This document shows positions 49,306 to 57,838 of a stretch of 64,000 bases of DNA, piece after piece. The notes under the pieces were generated by a model, which saw only the letters and a list, made by a program, of their open reading frames with translations, did not search any database and was not told the origin of the DNA. A program made the translations under genes and the position numbers. Source of the DNA: Dehalococcoidales bacterium (GTDB lineage: Bacteria; Chloroflexota; Dehalococcoidia; Dehalococcoidales; UBA5627); assembly GCA_041656115.1 (NCBI GenBank), contig JBBAED010000006.1, positions 19,112 to 83,111 on the forward strand, in the 5' to 3' direction. The stretch's first letter is position 1. Every line of letters begins with the position of its first letter.

Positions 49306-51750
49306 TTATTTTAAAACCAAGTTTAACAATTTCTTGGGAACATAAATCATTTTAACTATCTCTCTACCTTCAAGATATGCTTTAACTTTAGAGTTGTCAA
49401 GAACTGTCTCTTTAACTTCTTCTTCCGTAACGGAAGCGGAGACCATCACTTTTTCGCGTGTTTTGCCGTTGATTTGAATAACAATCGGTATTTCTTCATC
49501 TGCGGCCAATTTTTCGTCCCATTCCGGCCACTTCCAGTTATGAATACTGTACATATGTCCGGTTTGCTGCCAAAGTTCTTCGGCGATATGAGGTGCGGAA
49601 GGGGCTAAAAGGAGCAGTAAAATTTTAACGTTTTCCTCCCAGTCCTTTTCGCAGATACTGCCGGCATCCTTGATTTTACCTAAGTAGTTGGTATATTCCA
49701 TTAACGCCGATATCATCGTGTTAAAGCGAATTCTATCGATGTCATGGGTTACTTTTTTAATTGTTTGGTGCGTAATACGCTGCAGGTTACGGTATTCTTC
49801 CTCGCTAACGGTGTGTGAATTATACTGTTCGGTTGCCAGCTTCCATATACGGTTTAACCAGCGGTAAATACCGGCAATCCCTTGGTCGTTCCAATCACCG
49901 CCTTGTTCCCAAGGCGCGACAAACATCAAATAACAGCGAACTGTATCAGCCCCCATTTTGGAAACATACGAATCGGGGTTAACAACGTTACCGCGCGATT
50001 TACTCATTTTTTGCTTGTTGGAAATAACAATTCCCTGGTTAAAGAGCTTAATAAACGGCTCTCCGAAATCGATTAACCCCATATCACGCAAGGCTTTGGT
50101 AAAGAACCGGGCGTAGAAAAGGTGCATTACCGCATGCTCGGCGCCGCCGGTATACAAGTCAACCGGCAGCCAATATTTAACGGCTTCCTGATCAAAGGCG
50201 GCGGTATCGATATGCGCATTGGCATATCTTAAGAAATACCATGACGAACACATAAATGTATCCATCGTATCAATTTCGCGTTTTGCCGGTCCTCCGCATT
50301 TGGGGCAGGTTGTATTAACAAAGTGGTCGCAATATTTTAAAGGGGATTCGCCGGTAGGTCTGAACTCGGCATCTTCGGGAAGCAGAACCGGTAAATCTTG
50401 TTCCGGAACGGGAACAATCCCGCAGTTTTGGCAGTAAACCATCGGTATCGGTGCCCCCCAGTATCTTTGGCGTGAAATCAGCCAATCGCGCAGCCTGTAA
50501 CTGACAGTTCTTTTTCCCCAGCCCTTTTCTTCCAAGAATTCGGCTACTTTATCAATCCCTTCTCTGTTCGGCGTTCCGTTAAACTCGCCGGAGTTGACCA
50601 TTATCCCGTCATCAACGTAGGCTTCTTCAAATGCTTCTCCGTTCCAGTCGGGCGGTGAAATAACAACCTTTACCGGTAAGTCGTACTTTTTCGCAAAGGC
50701 AAAATCCCTTTCGTCGTGTGCCGGAACCCCCATAACCGCGCCCGTTCCGTATCCGGCAAGGGCATAATCAGCAATCCAAACCGGTACTTTATCGCCGTTT
50801 AACCTGTTTGTGACATAGGCTCCGGTAAAGACGCCATCTTTTTCTTTTTCGGTCGAAAGCCTTTCGATTTCGGTTAATGTTCTGGCTTTAGTAACGTAGG
50901 CCTCCACAGTTTCTTTCCTGTCGGGGGCGGTGATTTTAGCTACCAGCGGATTTTCGGGAGCCAAAACCATAAATGTTACCCCGTAAACGGTATCGGCGCG
51001 GGTAGTAAAAACGCGGATTTCCTTTTCGGGAACACCAGGGATATCCAATTCAAAAGAAACTTCGGTGCCGATGCTTTTACCGACCCAGTTATGCTGCATA
51101 GTCTTGATGCGTTCGGGCCAATCCAACCCTTCGTGCTGCATCAGTTCGTCGGCATATTTGGTAATCTTAAAAAACCATTGTTCAAGGTCTTTGTGAATAA
51201 CCGGTTCGTCGCATCTTTCGCAAGTGCCGTCGGATAAAACCTGCTCGTTGGCAAGCACTGTTTGGCATTTGGGGCACCAGTTGACGGGGGCTTTTTTACG
51301 GTAAGCCAATCCGTGTTCGTAAAGTTTTAAAAAGAACCATTGTGTCCATTTATAATATTCCGGTTGGCACGTTATTATTTCCCTGTCCCAGTCGTAAATA
51401 GCGCCGATTGTTTTAAGCTGTTTGCGCATATTATCGACATTTTTCATTGTCCACTGGTAGGGATGAATGCCGTGCTTAATGGCGGCATTTTCCGCCGGTA
51501 AACCGAAGGCGTCAAATCCAATCGGATGGAGCACATTAAACCCTTGCATCCTTCTGAAGCGGGCATGCACATCCGACGGTGCCATAGCGTACCAGTGCCC
51601 GATATGTAAATCACCCGATGTGTAAGGGAACATGGTCAGCGCATACCATTTCGGTCTGTTGCTGTGTTCGCTAACTTTGTAGAGTTTATCGTCGGCCCAT
51701 CTTTTTTGCCATTTATTTTCGATTTCAACCGGATTGTAAATGTTATCCAT
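49306..51750 (-). CDS. leuS: Leucyl-tRNA synthetase
   Basis: Class I synthetase with CP1 editing domain. About 814 residues from the ATG at 51750 (MDNIYNPVEIE), which has AAAGGA about 9 nt upstream; the longest frame begins 30 nt earlier. HIGH motif DLHIGHW at about 47-53, editing-domain block around FTTRADTVYGVTF with GTGAVMGVPAHDERD, zinc-type cysteines in the N-terminal half, KMSKS in KQKMSKSRGN near 570, and anticodon-binding C-terminus. Complete and of bacterial type. Confidence 0.97.
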   Translation of the reverse strand: MDNIYNPVEIENKWQKRWADDKLYKVSEHSNRPKWYALTMFPYTSGDLHIGHWYAMAPSDVHARFRRMQGFNVLHPIGFDAFGLPAENAAIKHGIHPYQWTMKNVDNMRKQLKTIGAIYDWDREIITCQPEYYKWTQWFFLKLYEHGLAYRKKAPVNWCPKCQTVLANEQVLSDGTCERCDEPVIHKDLEQWFFKITKYADELMQHEGLDWPERIKTMQHNWVGKSIGTEVSFELDIPGVPEKEIRVFTTRADTVYGVTFMVLAPENPLVAKITAPDRKETVEAYVTKARTLTEIERLSTEKEKDGVFTGAYVTNRLNGDKVPVWIADYALAGYGTGAVMGVPAHDERDFAFAKKYDLPVKVVISPPDWNGEAFEEAYVDDGIMVNSGEFNGTPNREGIDKVAEFLEEKGWGKRTVSYRLRDWLISRQRYWGAPIPMVYCQNCGIVPVPEQDLPVLLPEDAEFRPTGESPLKYCDHFVNTTCPKCGGPAKREIDTMDTFMCSSWYFLRYANAHIDTAAFDQEAVKYWLPVDLYTGGAEHAVMHLFYARFFTKALRDMGLIDFGEPFIKLFNQGIVISNKQKMSKSRGNVVNPDSYVSKMGADTVRCYLMFVAPWEQGGDWNDQGIAGIYRWLNRIWKLATEQYNSHTVSEEEYRNLQRITHQTIKKVTHDIDRIRFNTMISALMEYTNYLGKIKDAGSICEKDWEENVKILLLLLAPSAPHIAEELWQQTGHMYSIHNWKWPEWDEKLAADEEIPIVIQINGKTREKVMVSASVTEEEVKETVLDNSKVKAYLEGREIVKMIYVPKKLLNLVLK

Positions 51751-51965
51751 ATTTAAAATTCCTTTCAGATTAAGTTTCATTGTAGCAACAAGCCTGTTTA
51801 CTTTGCAATAAAAATCTCCGAATGTTTGTTATCCGATACTCAAAAAGGCTCAAACGTTTCCGAGCGGTTTATGTCCTTAAATAAAAATCAATAATAGCCA
51901 TAGCAAGTAAATTTAGTTTTAATTGATTTGCCACGACAATTGCTTTACTGCTATTATGAGAAACT

Positions 51966-52541
51966 ATGTTAAATCCCATTTTTATAATTATCGGTATTAA
52001 TTTATTTATTTTTGTTGCCGCAAACATATCAAATTCCCTGGTTTACGATCTCGCTTTGTGGGTTCCCTTTGAGCTTACCGTACAACAGCCTTGGGGTATT
52101 TTTACAAGCATGTTTACCCATGTTGGTTTAACGCACATGCTTTTTAATATGTTGACCCTTTTCTTTTTTGGTAATTATGTTTTAAAACTAACGGGGTTGC
52201 GCCAATTTTTGATAATTTACCTCGGCGGCGGCCTGTTAGGAAGCGTTTTTTACGTACTAATCAGTACGCTTATCAGCCCGGATATTCCCGGTTTGGCAAT
52301 CGGTGCTTCCGGCGCCATATTTGCCCTCGGCGGGGTTTTGGCGGTGCTGATGCCGCGGACGAAGGTTTATATTATGTTTATTCCGATTCCCGTTCCGCTT
52401 TGGATTGCCGTCATCGGCGGCGGTGTGTTGATGTCTTTCTTCCCCAGGGTGGCTTGGGAAGCTCACTTGGGAGGCTTTGTTTTCGGGGCGCTTTCCGGTC
52501 TTATTATCAAGAATCGGCGTAAACAAACCTATTACTATTAA
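51966..52541 (+). CDS. Rhomboid family intramembrane serine protease
   Basis: 191 residues with six predicted membrane helices. The catalytic Ser115 sits in GASGAIFAL, His167 in AWEAHLGGFVFG, and the N-terminal TSMFTHVGLTHMLFNM carries the oxyanion-type residues. Both members of the dyad are present, so it should be active. Ends in a basic, tyrosine-rich tail. It stands alone, between leuS on the minus strand and the aminomutase operon. Confidence 0.9.
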   Translation: MLNPIFIIIGINLFIFVAANISNSLVYDLALWVPFELTVQQPWGIFTSMFTHVGLTHMLFNMLTLFFFGNYVLKLTGLRQFLIIYLGGGLLGSVFYVLISTLISPDIPGLAIGASGAIFALGGVLAVLMPRTKVYIMFIPIPVPLWIAVIGGGVLMSFFPRVAWEAHLGGFVFGALSGLIIKNRRKQTYYY

Positions 52542-52625
52542 AGACCTGCCGTAATCGTTAAAAACAATCAGTATTCCGCTCGGTTTGCTGCAACTTTCGA
52601 GGGTGTTCTATGCCTCAAAAGGAAC

Positions 52626-53108
52626 TCACCCCAAAAATTTCCTGTAGATAATTTTACTGTCTCCCGGGGCGTAAAAATCGGGGATATTACAGATTTCGCT
52701 GTAGCCGCGGGCGGTATAGAACCTGCGCGTCTTATCGTATTCGGGCTTGCCCGATGTTTCAATAAAAGCCATCTTGCCGCCTTCTTGCAAAATGTTTTCT
52801 TCGGCAGCCTTTAATAGAGATGCCCCTGTGCCGCAGCCTTGAAATTCGTGTTTGACATCCAGCCAATAGATATCCCATGCGTATGCCGTAAGCGGTATCG
52901 GCCCGTAGCTGACAAACCCGATAATTTGACCGTCTTCATTTTCGGCGGTAAGCGAATAATAACCCGATGTTTGCGGATTATCAAGCGAATCGTCGATAAC
53001 CTCTTCGGCAATAACAACCTCTCCGGCCGTAAACTCGGGTGTATTGCGTAATATTGCGAATAGTTCCGGTTCATCCTTTTTTTCAAGCAGACGAATTTTA
53101 ATAGTCAA
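52626..53108 (-). CDS. GNAT acetyltransferase of the lysine aminomutase operon
   Basis: Probably 160 residues from the TTG at 53108 (MTIKIRLLEKK), with GGAG about 9 nt upstream; this start overlaps the upstream ligase stop by 11 nt. GNAT features: LDVKHEFQGCGTGASLL (acetyl-CoA loop) and a C-terminal IETSGKPEYDKTRRFYTARGYSE block with the Y-ARGY pattern. Located last in the operon kamA-ligase-ligase-GNAT. By analogy with lysine aminomutase plus acetyltransferase pairs that make N-acetyl-beta-lysine, it may acetylate beta-lysine or its conjugate; unproven. Confidence 0.8.
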   Translation of the reverse strand: MTIKIRLLEKKDEPELFAILRNTPEFTAGEVVIAEEVIDDSLDNPQTSGYYSLTAENEDGQIIGFVSYGPIPLTAYAWDIYWLDVKHEFQGCGTGASLLKAAEENILQEGGKMAFIETSGKPEYDKTRRFYTARGYSEICNIPDFYAPGDSKIIYRKFLG

Positions 53109-54105
53109 TCCCTTTCTCCGTTGCCAATTGAACGATTTTATTAATAAATGCCGCGTAGTCCATTCCGGAAGCCTTTGCTTGCAGGCTGGCGCCGGCATCG
53201 GGTGAAATATCGGGGTTGGGGTTTATCTCTAAAACGTAAATGTTTCCGTTTTTGTCCATCCTCATATCGACTCTGGCATAACCGCGGCAGCCGGTTACGG
53301 AATAGGTCCGCACGGCAGTTTCAATAATTAATTCCTTTGTGTCCGTATCCAAATCGGCCGGGCATTGCGGTTGTGTTCCCTTATAGTAGATGCTTTCAGT
53401 GTCCCACTTTGCTTTGTAGCTTAATATTTTGGGGGTTCCTTCCGGTAGCGTAAAGCAAATTTCGGAAATCGAGAGCGGTATCGGGAGCTTGTTTCCCATA
53501 ATTGTAATATTGAATTCACGCCCGTCGATATACTCTTCCACCAGCGCCTTTGTGTTATAAAGGGTACTGATTTCAATAACCCTTTGTTCCAGTAATATTT
53601 GGTTTTCAACAACGCTGTTGGAGTTGATGCTATGGCTGGCATCCTCGTAATTCGGTTTAATGATACAGGGAAAGTTAAGGTTAAATTCTTTCAGGTTTTC
53701 TTTATCCAGTAGTTGGAAAGCGGGTGTGCGGATGCCCTCTTTGTGCAATAACTTTTTGGCAGAAGCTTTATTCAATGCCAGTTTTAAGGCCTTTGAAGGC
53801 GCTCCGGTATAGCAGAATTTAAGGGATTCCAGTTCTTGTGCTATTAAATATTCGGTTTCCGGATAACCGCCGAATCCCTCAAACAGATTAAAAATAAGGT
53901 CGGCTTTTATTTGTGCAAGTTGTTCAAAAGCCCGGTTTAACGGCAGTTCCAGCGGGATTATCTCCACCTTATAGCCTAGTGATTGCAATGCCTTGCTTGC
54001 CGCATCAACCTCTGTTAAAACCCCTTCCTCGGCAGCCTGTTCGTTTCTGTTTAGAAGCGGATTTGTTTGCGGCCGATTATAGATAACAGCTATTGAGGTA
54101 GGCAT
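53098..54105 (-). CDS. ATP-grasp ligase, D-Ala-D-Ala-ligase-like (second of pair)
   Basis: 335 residues with an ATP-grasp fold: DLIFNLFEGFGGYPETE, IIKPNYEDAS, EEYIDGREFNITI, and the metal/phosphate region EINPNPDIS near the end. That last block departs from the EVNTxPG of true D-Ala-D-Ala ligases, so the acceptor or donor amino acid is probably not D-alanine. It overlaps the first ligase by 16 nt and the GNAT gene by 11 nt, so all are translated together. Carboxylate-amine ligation is the likely chemistry. Confidence 0.83.
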   Translation of the reverse strand: MPTSIAVIYNRPQTNPLLNRNEQAAEEGVLTEVDAASKALQSLGYKVEIIPLELPLNRAFEQLAQIKADLIFNLFEGFGGYPETEYLIAQELESLKFCYTGAPSKALKLALNKASAKKLLHKEGIRTPAFQLLDKENLKEFNLNFPCIIKPNYEDASHSINSNSVVENQILLEQRVIEISTLYNTKALVEEYIDGREFNITIMGNKLPIPLSISEICFTLPEGTPKILSYKAKWDTESIYYKGTQPQCPADLDTDTKELIIETAVRTYSVTGCRGYARVDMRMDKNGNIYVLEINPNPDISPDAGASLQAKASGMDYAAFINKIVQLATEKGIDY

Positions 54106-55094
54106 TGTGGGTACCTTTTAAAGGCGGCTGAAAGGATCTTATTAATTAGTTTGGGGTGTGAAATACCCAACTTTGCGGTCATAATTACCAAATCACTGTG
54201 GTTTCCAAGCCCCGGCAGCGGATTTATTTCCAAAAAATAGGGGGTTCCATTCTCATCAAGTCTAAAATCAATGCGCGCAAAATCACGGCAGCCGAGTATT
54301 TTAAATATTTTAACGGCGGCTTCTTCCAATTTCTTTATAACTTGCGGTTCCAAGTTAGGCGGGCTTTCGTAATCTACCGTATTTAAATAATCCCTTTTAA
54401 CCTCAAGTGAATAAACAAAGCGTTCCGTTTTTTGCTTGGGAATAACGCGCAGCATCGCGATTACCTGCGGCTCTTCGTTTCCGGTGATGCCGACGGTAAT
54501 CTCGTCTCCGCCAATAAATTCTTCGATTAAAAGCGCTTGGTTGTAACCTGCAAACTGGCGTTTTGATTCGGTTTTTAACTCTCCGATATCGGTAACAACC
54601 GATGATAACCGAATCCCTTTACTGGAACCTTCATGCACCGGTTTTACAATCAATGGGAATTTAAACTCCGACCAATCAACCTGATTTAATTCCTTAATAT
54701 CCGCAACAGTTCGCCATTTGGGGGTAACTACTCCTTCCATGGCGACTATTTTCTTTGCCAGTTCCTTATCCAAACAAATACCCAGGCACAAAGGGTCCGA
54801 GCCGGAATAGGGAATATCAAGCATCTCCAAAACGGCGGGAATCTGTGATTCACGGCCACGATGGTTACCTTGCCCCTCGCTAAAATTAAATACAAAATCT
54901 ACCTTTTCCTTGCCTATATTATCAATAAAAGTTTTCCCTCCGCCGAGAAGCACGGTTTGATGCCCGTTAGCTTCAATGGACGATCGGATAAGATTAACGG
55001 TCTCTATGGAGTCGTATTCTTCCATAGAGTCGTCGGCACAATTATTATCCGGAAGTTTGTCCGGTTTTAAATCAAACGATAATCCTATCCGCAT
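54090..55094 (-). CDS. ATP-grasp ligase, D-Ala-D-Ala-ligase-like (first of pair)
   Basis: 334 residues, ATP-grasp: VDFVFNFSEGQGNHRGRESQIP near 68-90, FPLIVKPVHEGSSKGI, EEFIGGDEITVGI, and EINPLPGLGNHSDL near the end. Closer to canonical Ddl (EINxxPG) than its neighbour but still different. Overlaps kamA by 23 nt upstream and the second ligase by 16 nt. Two paralogous ligases in tandem suggest two successive peptide- or amide-bond steps. Whether it makes cell-wall D-Ala-D-Ala cannot be settled; the aminomutase context argues against it. Confidence 0.83.
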   Translation of the reverse strand: MRIGLSFDLKPDKLPDNNCADDSMEEYDSIETVNLIRSSIEANGHQTVLLGGGKTFIDNIGKEKVDFVFNFSEGQGNHRGRESQIPAVLEMLDIPYSGSDPLCLGICLDKELAKKIVAMEGVVTPKWRTVADIKELNQVDWSEFKFPLIVKPVHEGSSKGIRLSSVVTDIGELKTESKRQFAGYNQALLIEEFIGGDEITVGITGNEEPQVIAMLRVIPKQKTERFVYSLEVKRDYLNTVDYESPPNLEPQVIKKLEEAAVKIFKILGCRDFARIDFRLDENGTPYFLEINPLPGLGNHSDLVIMTAKLGISHPKLINKILSAAFKRYPQCLPQ

Positions 55095-56394
55095 CCATTA
55101 CCTCTGAAAAATTATAGAAAGGGTCTGCCGGCTGGGTTTCCGGCGCCGCTGTTTGTTCGGTTAATGTGTTATTGCAATTAATCATGCGCCCCAAATAATT
55201 ACTAAACAGGATTTCCTTTTCGTTGCGGGCAACGATGTAATTCGGCTGTAATGTTATCTTACCGCTGCCTTGGGGTAAATCGACCGTAAAGTTGGGGATT
55301 GCAAGCCCTGAAGTAAAGCCGCGCATGCCTTCGATAATCTTAATTCCGGTGTCTATCGTTGTGCGCAGGTGATCGGTGCCTTGCACTTCATCGCATTGGA
55401 AAAGATAATAAGGGCGTACTTTAATTTTTAATAACCCTTGGCATAATCTGGTTTGCTTTTCAACGGTATCGTTAATACCGCGCATCAGTACGCTCTGGTT
55501 ATTAACCGGTACGCCGGCACGGATTACGCGGTCGATGGCTGCCGCCGAATCCGGCGTTATTTCGTTTACGGTATTAAAGTGGGTGTTTAACCAAATCGGG
55601 CCGTACTCCGAGAGCATATCGCAAAACTCACTGTCGATACGCTGCGGTAAAACAACGGGGAAGCGGGTACCGATGCGAATTATTTCAACATGATTAATTT
55701 GCCTCAGCTCTCGAATAACATCGGCCAAGTGTTTAGTTGAAAGGGTCAGGCAATCTCCGCCCGATAAAATAACATCCCTGATGTTTTTATTAAGGCGAAT
55801 ATAATTTAACATCCTCTCGATGTCGTTGGGGGTGCGAATCCAATCGCCGTTTTTCCATTCGCGCTTGCGGGTGCAATGACGGCAGAGCATCGGGCATATA
55901 TCGGTCAGCACCATCAGCACCCTGTCAGGGTACCTGTGCACCAATCCGGGAACGACCGAATCTTTTTCTTCTCCAAGGGGGTCTTCAACGCCGGTTGTTT
56001 TAAAGGTTATCTCTTCAATGGAAGGAATTGCCTGCATCGCAACCGGGTCATGCGGATCGTTTAAATCCATAATCGAAAGATAATAAGGAGTAATTGAAAG
56101 TGGGTAAACTCCGGTTACCGCACTTATCTCGGCATACCTTGTCGCCGATAGGGAAACATACTTTGAGAGTTGTTCAACCGAAGTGATACGATTGCGAAAT
56201 TGCCATTTCCAATCGTTCCAGTCTTTATCGGGAATTGTCCCGAAAAGTTTGAGCCTGTTGGCTACAGAGGGGGGTTGCGGGGGTTCCGAGTCTTCTCCTC
56301 CGCTAGGGGGTTCGTCGTCACCTTCACCGTTGCAGCTATCCGAAAGGGGAATAAAAGAATTGTTACTGCCGATTCTTTTTAAGTTTTTCTTCAC
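55072..56394 (-). CDS. kamA: Lysine 2,3-aminomutase (radical SAM, PLP)
   Basis: 440 residues. Radical-SAM cluster Cys167, 171, 174 (CPMLCRHC) followed by Arg176, corresponding to the carboxylate-binding Arg134 of the clostridial enzyme. The PLP-binding Lys379 is in DLPQGSGK, and Asp335 (QCDE) and Asp372 correspond by spacing to Asp293 and Asp330, which hold the lysine epsilon-amino group. These features argue for L-lysine to L-beta-lysine. The N-terminal 45 residues are acidic and Pro/Gly-rich. It starts at GTG 56394, with a rather distant AAAGGAG. First gene of the operon. Confidence 0.9.
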   Translation of the reverse strand: MKKNLKRIGSNNSFIPLSDSCNGEGDDEPPSGGEDSEPPQPPSVANRLKLFGTIPDKDWNDWKWQFRNRITSVEQLSKYVSLSATRYAEISAVTGVYPLSITPYYLSIMDLNDPHDPVAMQAIPSIEEITFKTTGVEDPLGEEKDSVVPGLVHRYPDRVLMVLTDICPMLCRHCTRKREWKNGDWIRTPNDIERMLNYIRLNKNIRDVILSGGDCLTLSTKHLADVIRELRQINHVEIIRIGTRFPVVLPQRIDSEFCDMLSEYGPIWLNTHFNTVNEITPDSAAAIDRVIRAGVPVNNQSVLMRGINDTVEKQTRLCQGLLKIKVRPYYLFQCDEVQGTDHLRTTIDTGIKIIEGMRGFTSGLAIPNFTVDLPQGSGKITLQPNYIVARNEKEILFSNYLGRMINCNNTLTEQTAAPETQPADPFYNFSEVMDADRIIV

Positions 56395-56600
56395 CTATTT
56401 GTTTCATACTCCTTTTACCTTATAAGTACCTAAATCGTACTCTCGACTTTTAAATTATTTTTAATTTTCAGCACCCTATAACTTAATTATAGAGCATTTT
56501 TTGCAAATGTAAAATACGCTTATTTACGACTAAAACGAGCGGAACGGATGATATTTTATTCTTTAGTTTATTGAATTGCAAGTGGCATTCAAATACAAGC

Positions 56601-56609
56601 TGGTATAAA
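56601..56609 (+). promoter_or_regulatory. Possible extended -10 promoter for the aminopeptidase gene
   Basis: TGGTATAAA at 56601-56609 (TG-n-TATAAA), about 39 nt before the ATG at 56648. No good -35 is seen, as is common for extended -10 sites. Confidence 0.4.
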
Positions 56610-56647
56610 ATAGATAAATTATTTCAAACAATTTGGCAGGAGGGGTT

Positions 56648-57757
56648 ATGAGAGATATCAGAATTGAAAAATTGGCTGAACTGTTGGTCAATTATTCCGT
56701 TAGTGTCCAAAACGGAGATAAGGTCAGAATACGCGGCGATTATTTAGCGGCGCCTTTGGTAAAAGCGGTATATGCCGAAGTTTTAAAAGCCGGCGGGCAT
56801 CCGATTGTCTTTTTTGAACCGGAAGGGCTAACCGAAATATTTTATAAGTATGCCTCCGATGAGCAGTTACGGTTTATTCACGAACCGGAAAAAATCATTA
56901 CCGATAAATATGACGTCTCGATTTCTATCGGCGCTGATTCCAACACTAAGGCTTTAACAAGTGTTGACCCGCAGCGGATGGTTACAAGGCATCAGGCTCG
57001 AACCGAGCTTGTCAAAACCCAAATGCAACGCTCCGCTGACGGGCAATTTCGTTGGGTTTACACGATTTTCCCCACCGCTGCCTACGCTCAGGATGCCGAA
57101 ATGAGCCTTACGGAATACGAGGACTTTGTTTACGGCGCTTGTCTCCCTGATATCGAAGACCCGGTCGGCTATTGGCAGCGCTTTTCAAAACGCCAGCAAA
57201 ACATAGTTGATTGGTTTAAGGGCAGAAAGTGTGTTTACATTAAAGGGCAGGAAACCGAATTGACTTTGAGTATTGAAGGTCGCCCGTTTATTAATTGCGA
57301 CGGCCGTTACAATATGCCCGACGGCGAGGTGTTTACCAGCCCGGTTGAAGACAGCGTTAACGGACATGTTTATTTTTCTTATCCGGCAATCGAAGGCGGC
57401 AAAGAAGTCAGCGGCATTCGGTTGTGGTTTGAAAACGGCAAGGTGGTTAAAGCCAGCGCCGAAAAAAACGAAGATTATTTGCTTAAAATGTTGGATACCG
57501 ATGCCGGGTCGCGGATATTAGGTGAATTTGCAATCGGCACCAGCCCCAAAATTAACCGCTTCACCCGTGAAATCCTTTTTGATGAAAAAATTAACGGCAG
57601 TTTTCATATGGCATTGGGGGCGGGTTATCCCGAAAGCGGCAGCAAAAACGAATCGGCAATCCATTGGGATATGATTTGCGACCTACGAAACGGCGGAGAA
57701 ATCCGTGTTGACGGCGACCTATTGCATAAAAACGGTCGTTTTGTTATCGATTTTTAA
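56648..57757 (+). CDS. M29 family aminopeptidase
   Basis: Thermophilic-type (AmpS/PepS/AMP-TS) metallo-aminopeptidase of about 369 residues. Start at ATG 56648 after AGGAGGGG; the frame opened 15 nt earlier is in the ribosome-binding site. The C-terminal core has the double-metal site of the family: NCDGRYNMPDGEVFTSP, FHMALGAGYPES and NESAIHWDMICDL, with His-Asp ligands. Cytoplasmic peptide turnover is the presumed role. Divergent from the aminomutase operon across a 253-nt gap that contains its promoter. Confidence 0.9.
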   Translation: MRDIRIEKLAELLVNYSVSVQNGDKVRIRGDYLAAPLVKAVYAEVLKAGGHPIVFFEPEGLTEIFYKYASDEQLRFIHEPEKIITDKYDVSISIGADSNTKALTSVDPQRMVTRHQARTELVKTQMQRSADGQFRWVYTIFPTAAYAQDAEMSLTEYEDFVYGACLPDIEDPVGYWQRFSKRQQNIVDWFKGRKCVYIKGQETELTLSIEGRPFINCDGRYNMPDGEVFTSPVEDSVNGHVYFSYPAIEGGKEVSGIRLWFENGKVVKASAEKNEDYLLKMLDTDAGSRILGEFAIGTSPKINRFTREILFDEKINGSFHMALGAGYPESGSKNESAIHWDMICDLRNGGEIRVDGDLLHKNGRFVIDF

Positions 57758-57779
57758 TTTTGTTACATGAAACAGTTTT

Positions 57780-57819
57780 CCCTTACCGGCCCTAACAGCG
57801 GTTTATCGGCCGGTGGGGG
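57780..57819. terminator. Stem-loop between convergent genes
   Basis: CCCTTACCGGCC (57780-57791) can pair with GGCCGGTGGGGG (57808-57819), two of the pairs being G-T. It lies in the 81-nt gap between the aminopeptidase and MFS genes. No T run is attached, so termination is only a guess. Confidence 0.35.
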
Positions 57820-57838
57820 AATAAATATATTGGCATCT

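Noticed and set aside
51781..51965. T-box leader upstream of leuS
   Set aside because: No T-box sequence or terminator-antiterminator pair could be seen in the 185-nt gap.
53098..55094. Cell-wall D-Ala-D-Ala ligase (ddl) pair
   Set aside because: Two copies in one operon with an aminomutase and non-canonical last motifs; the housekeeping call is not supported, so I keep the generic ATP-grasp name.
55072..56394. EpmB (EF-P lysine modification)
   Set aside because: Length and N-terminal domain are those of lysine 2,3-aminomutase; no epmA or efp gene adjacent, and the lysine-binding aspartates are retained.
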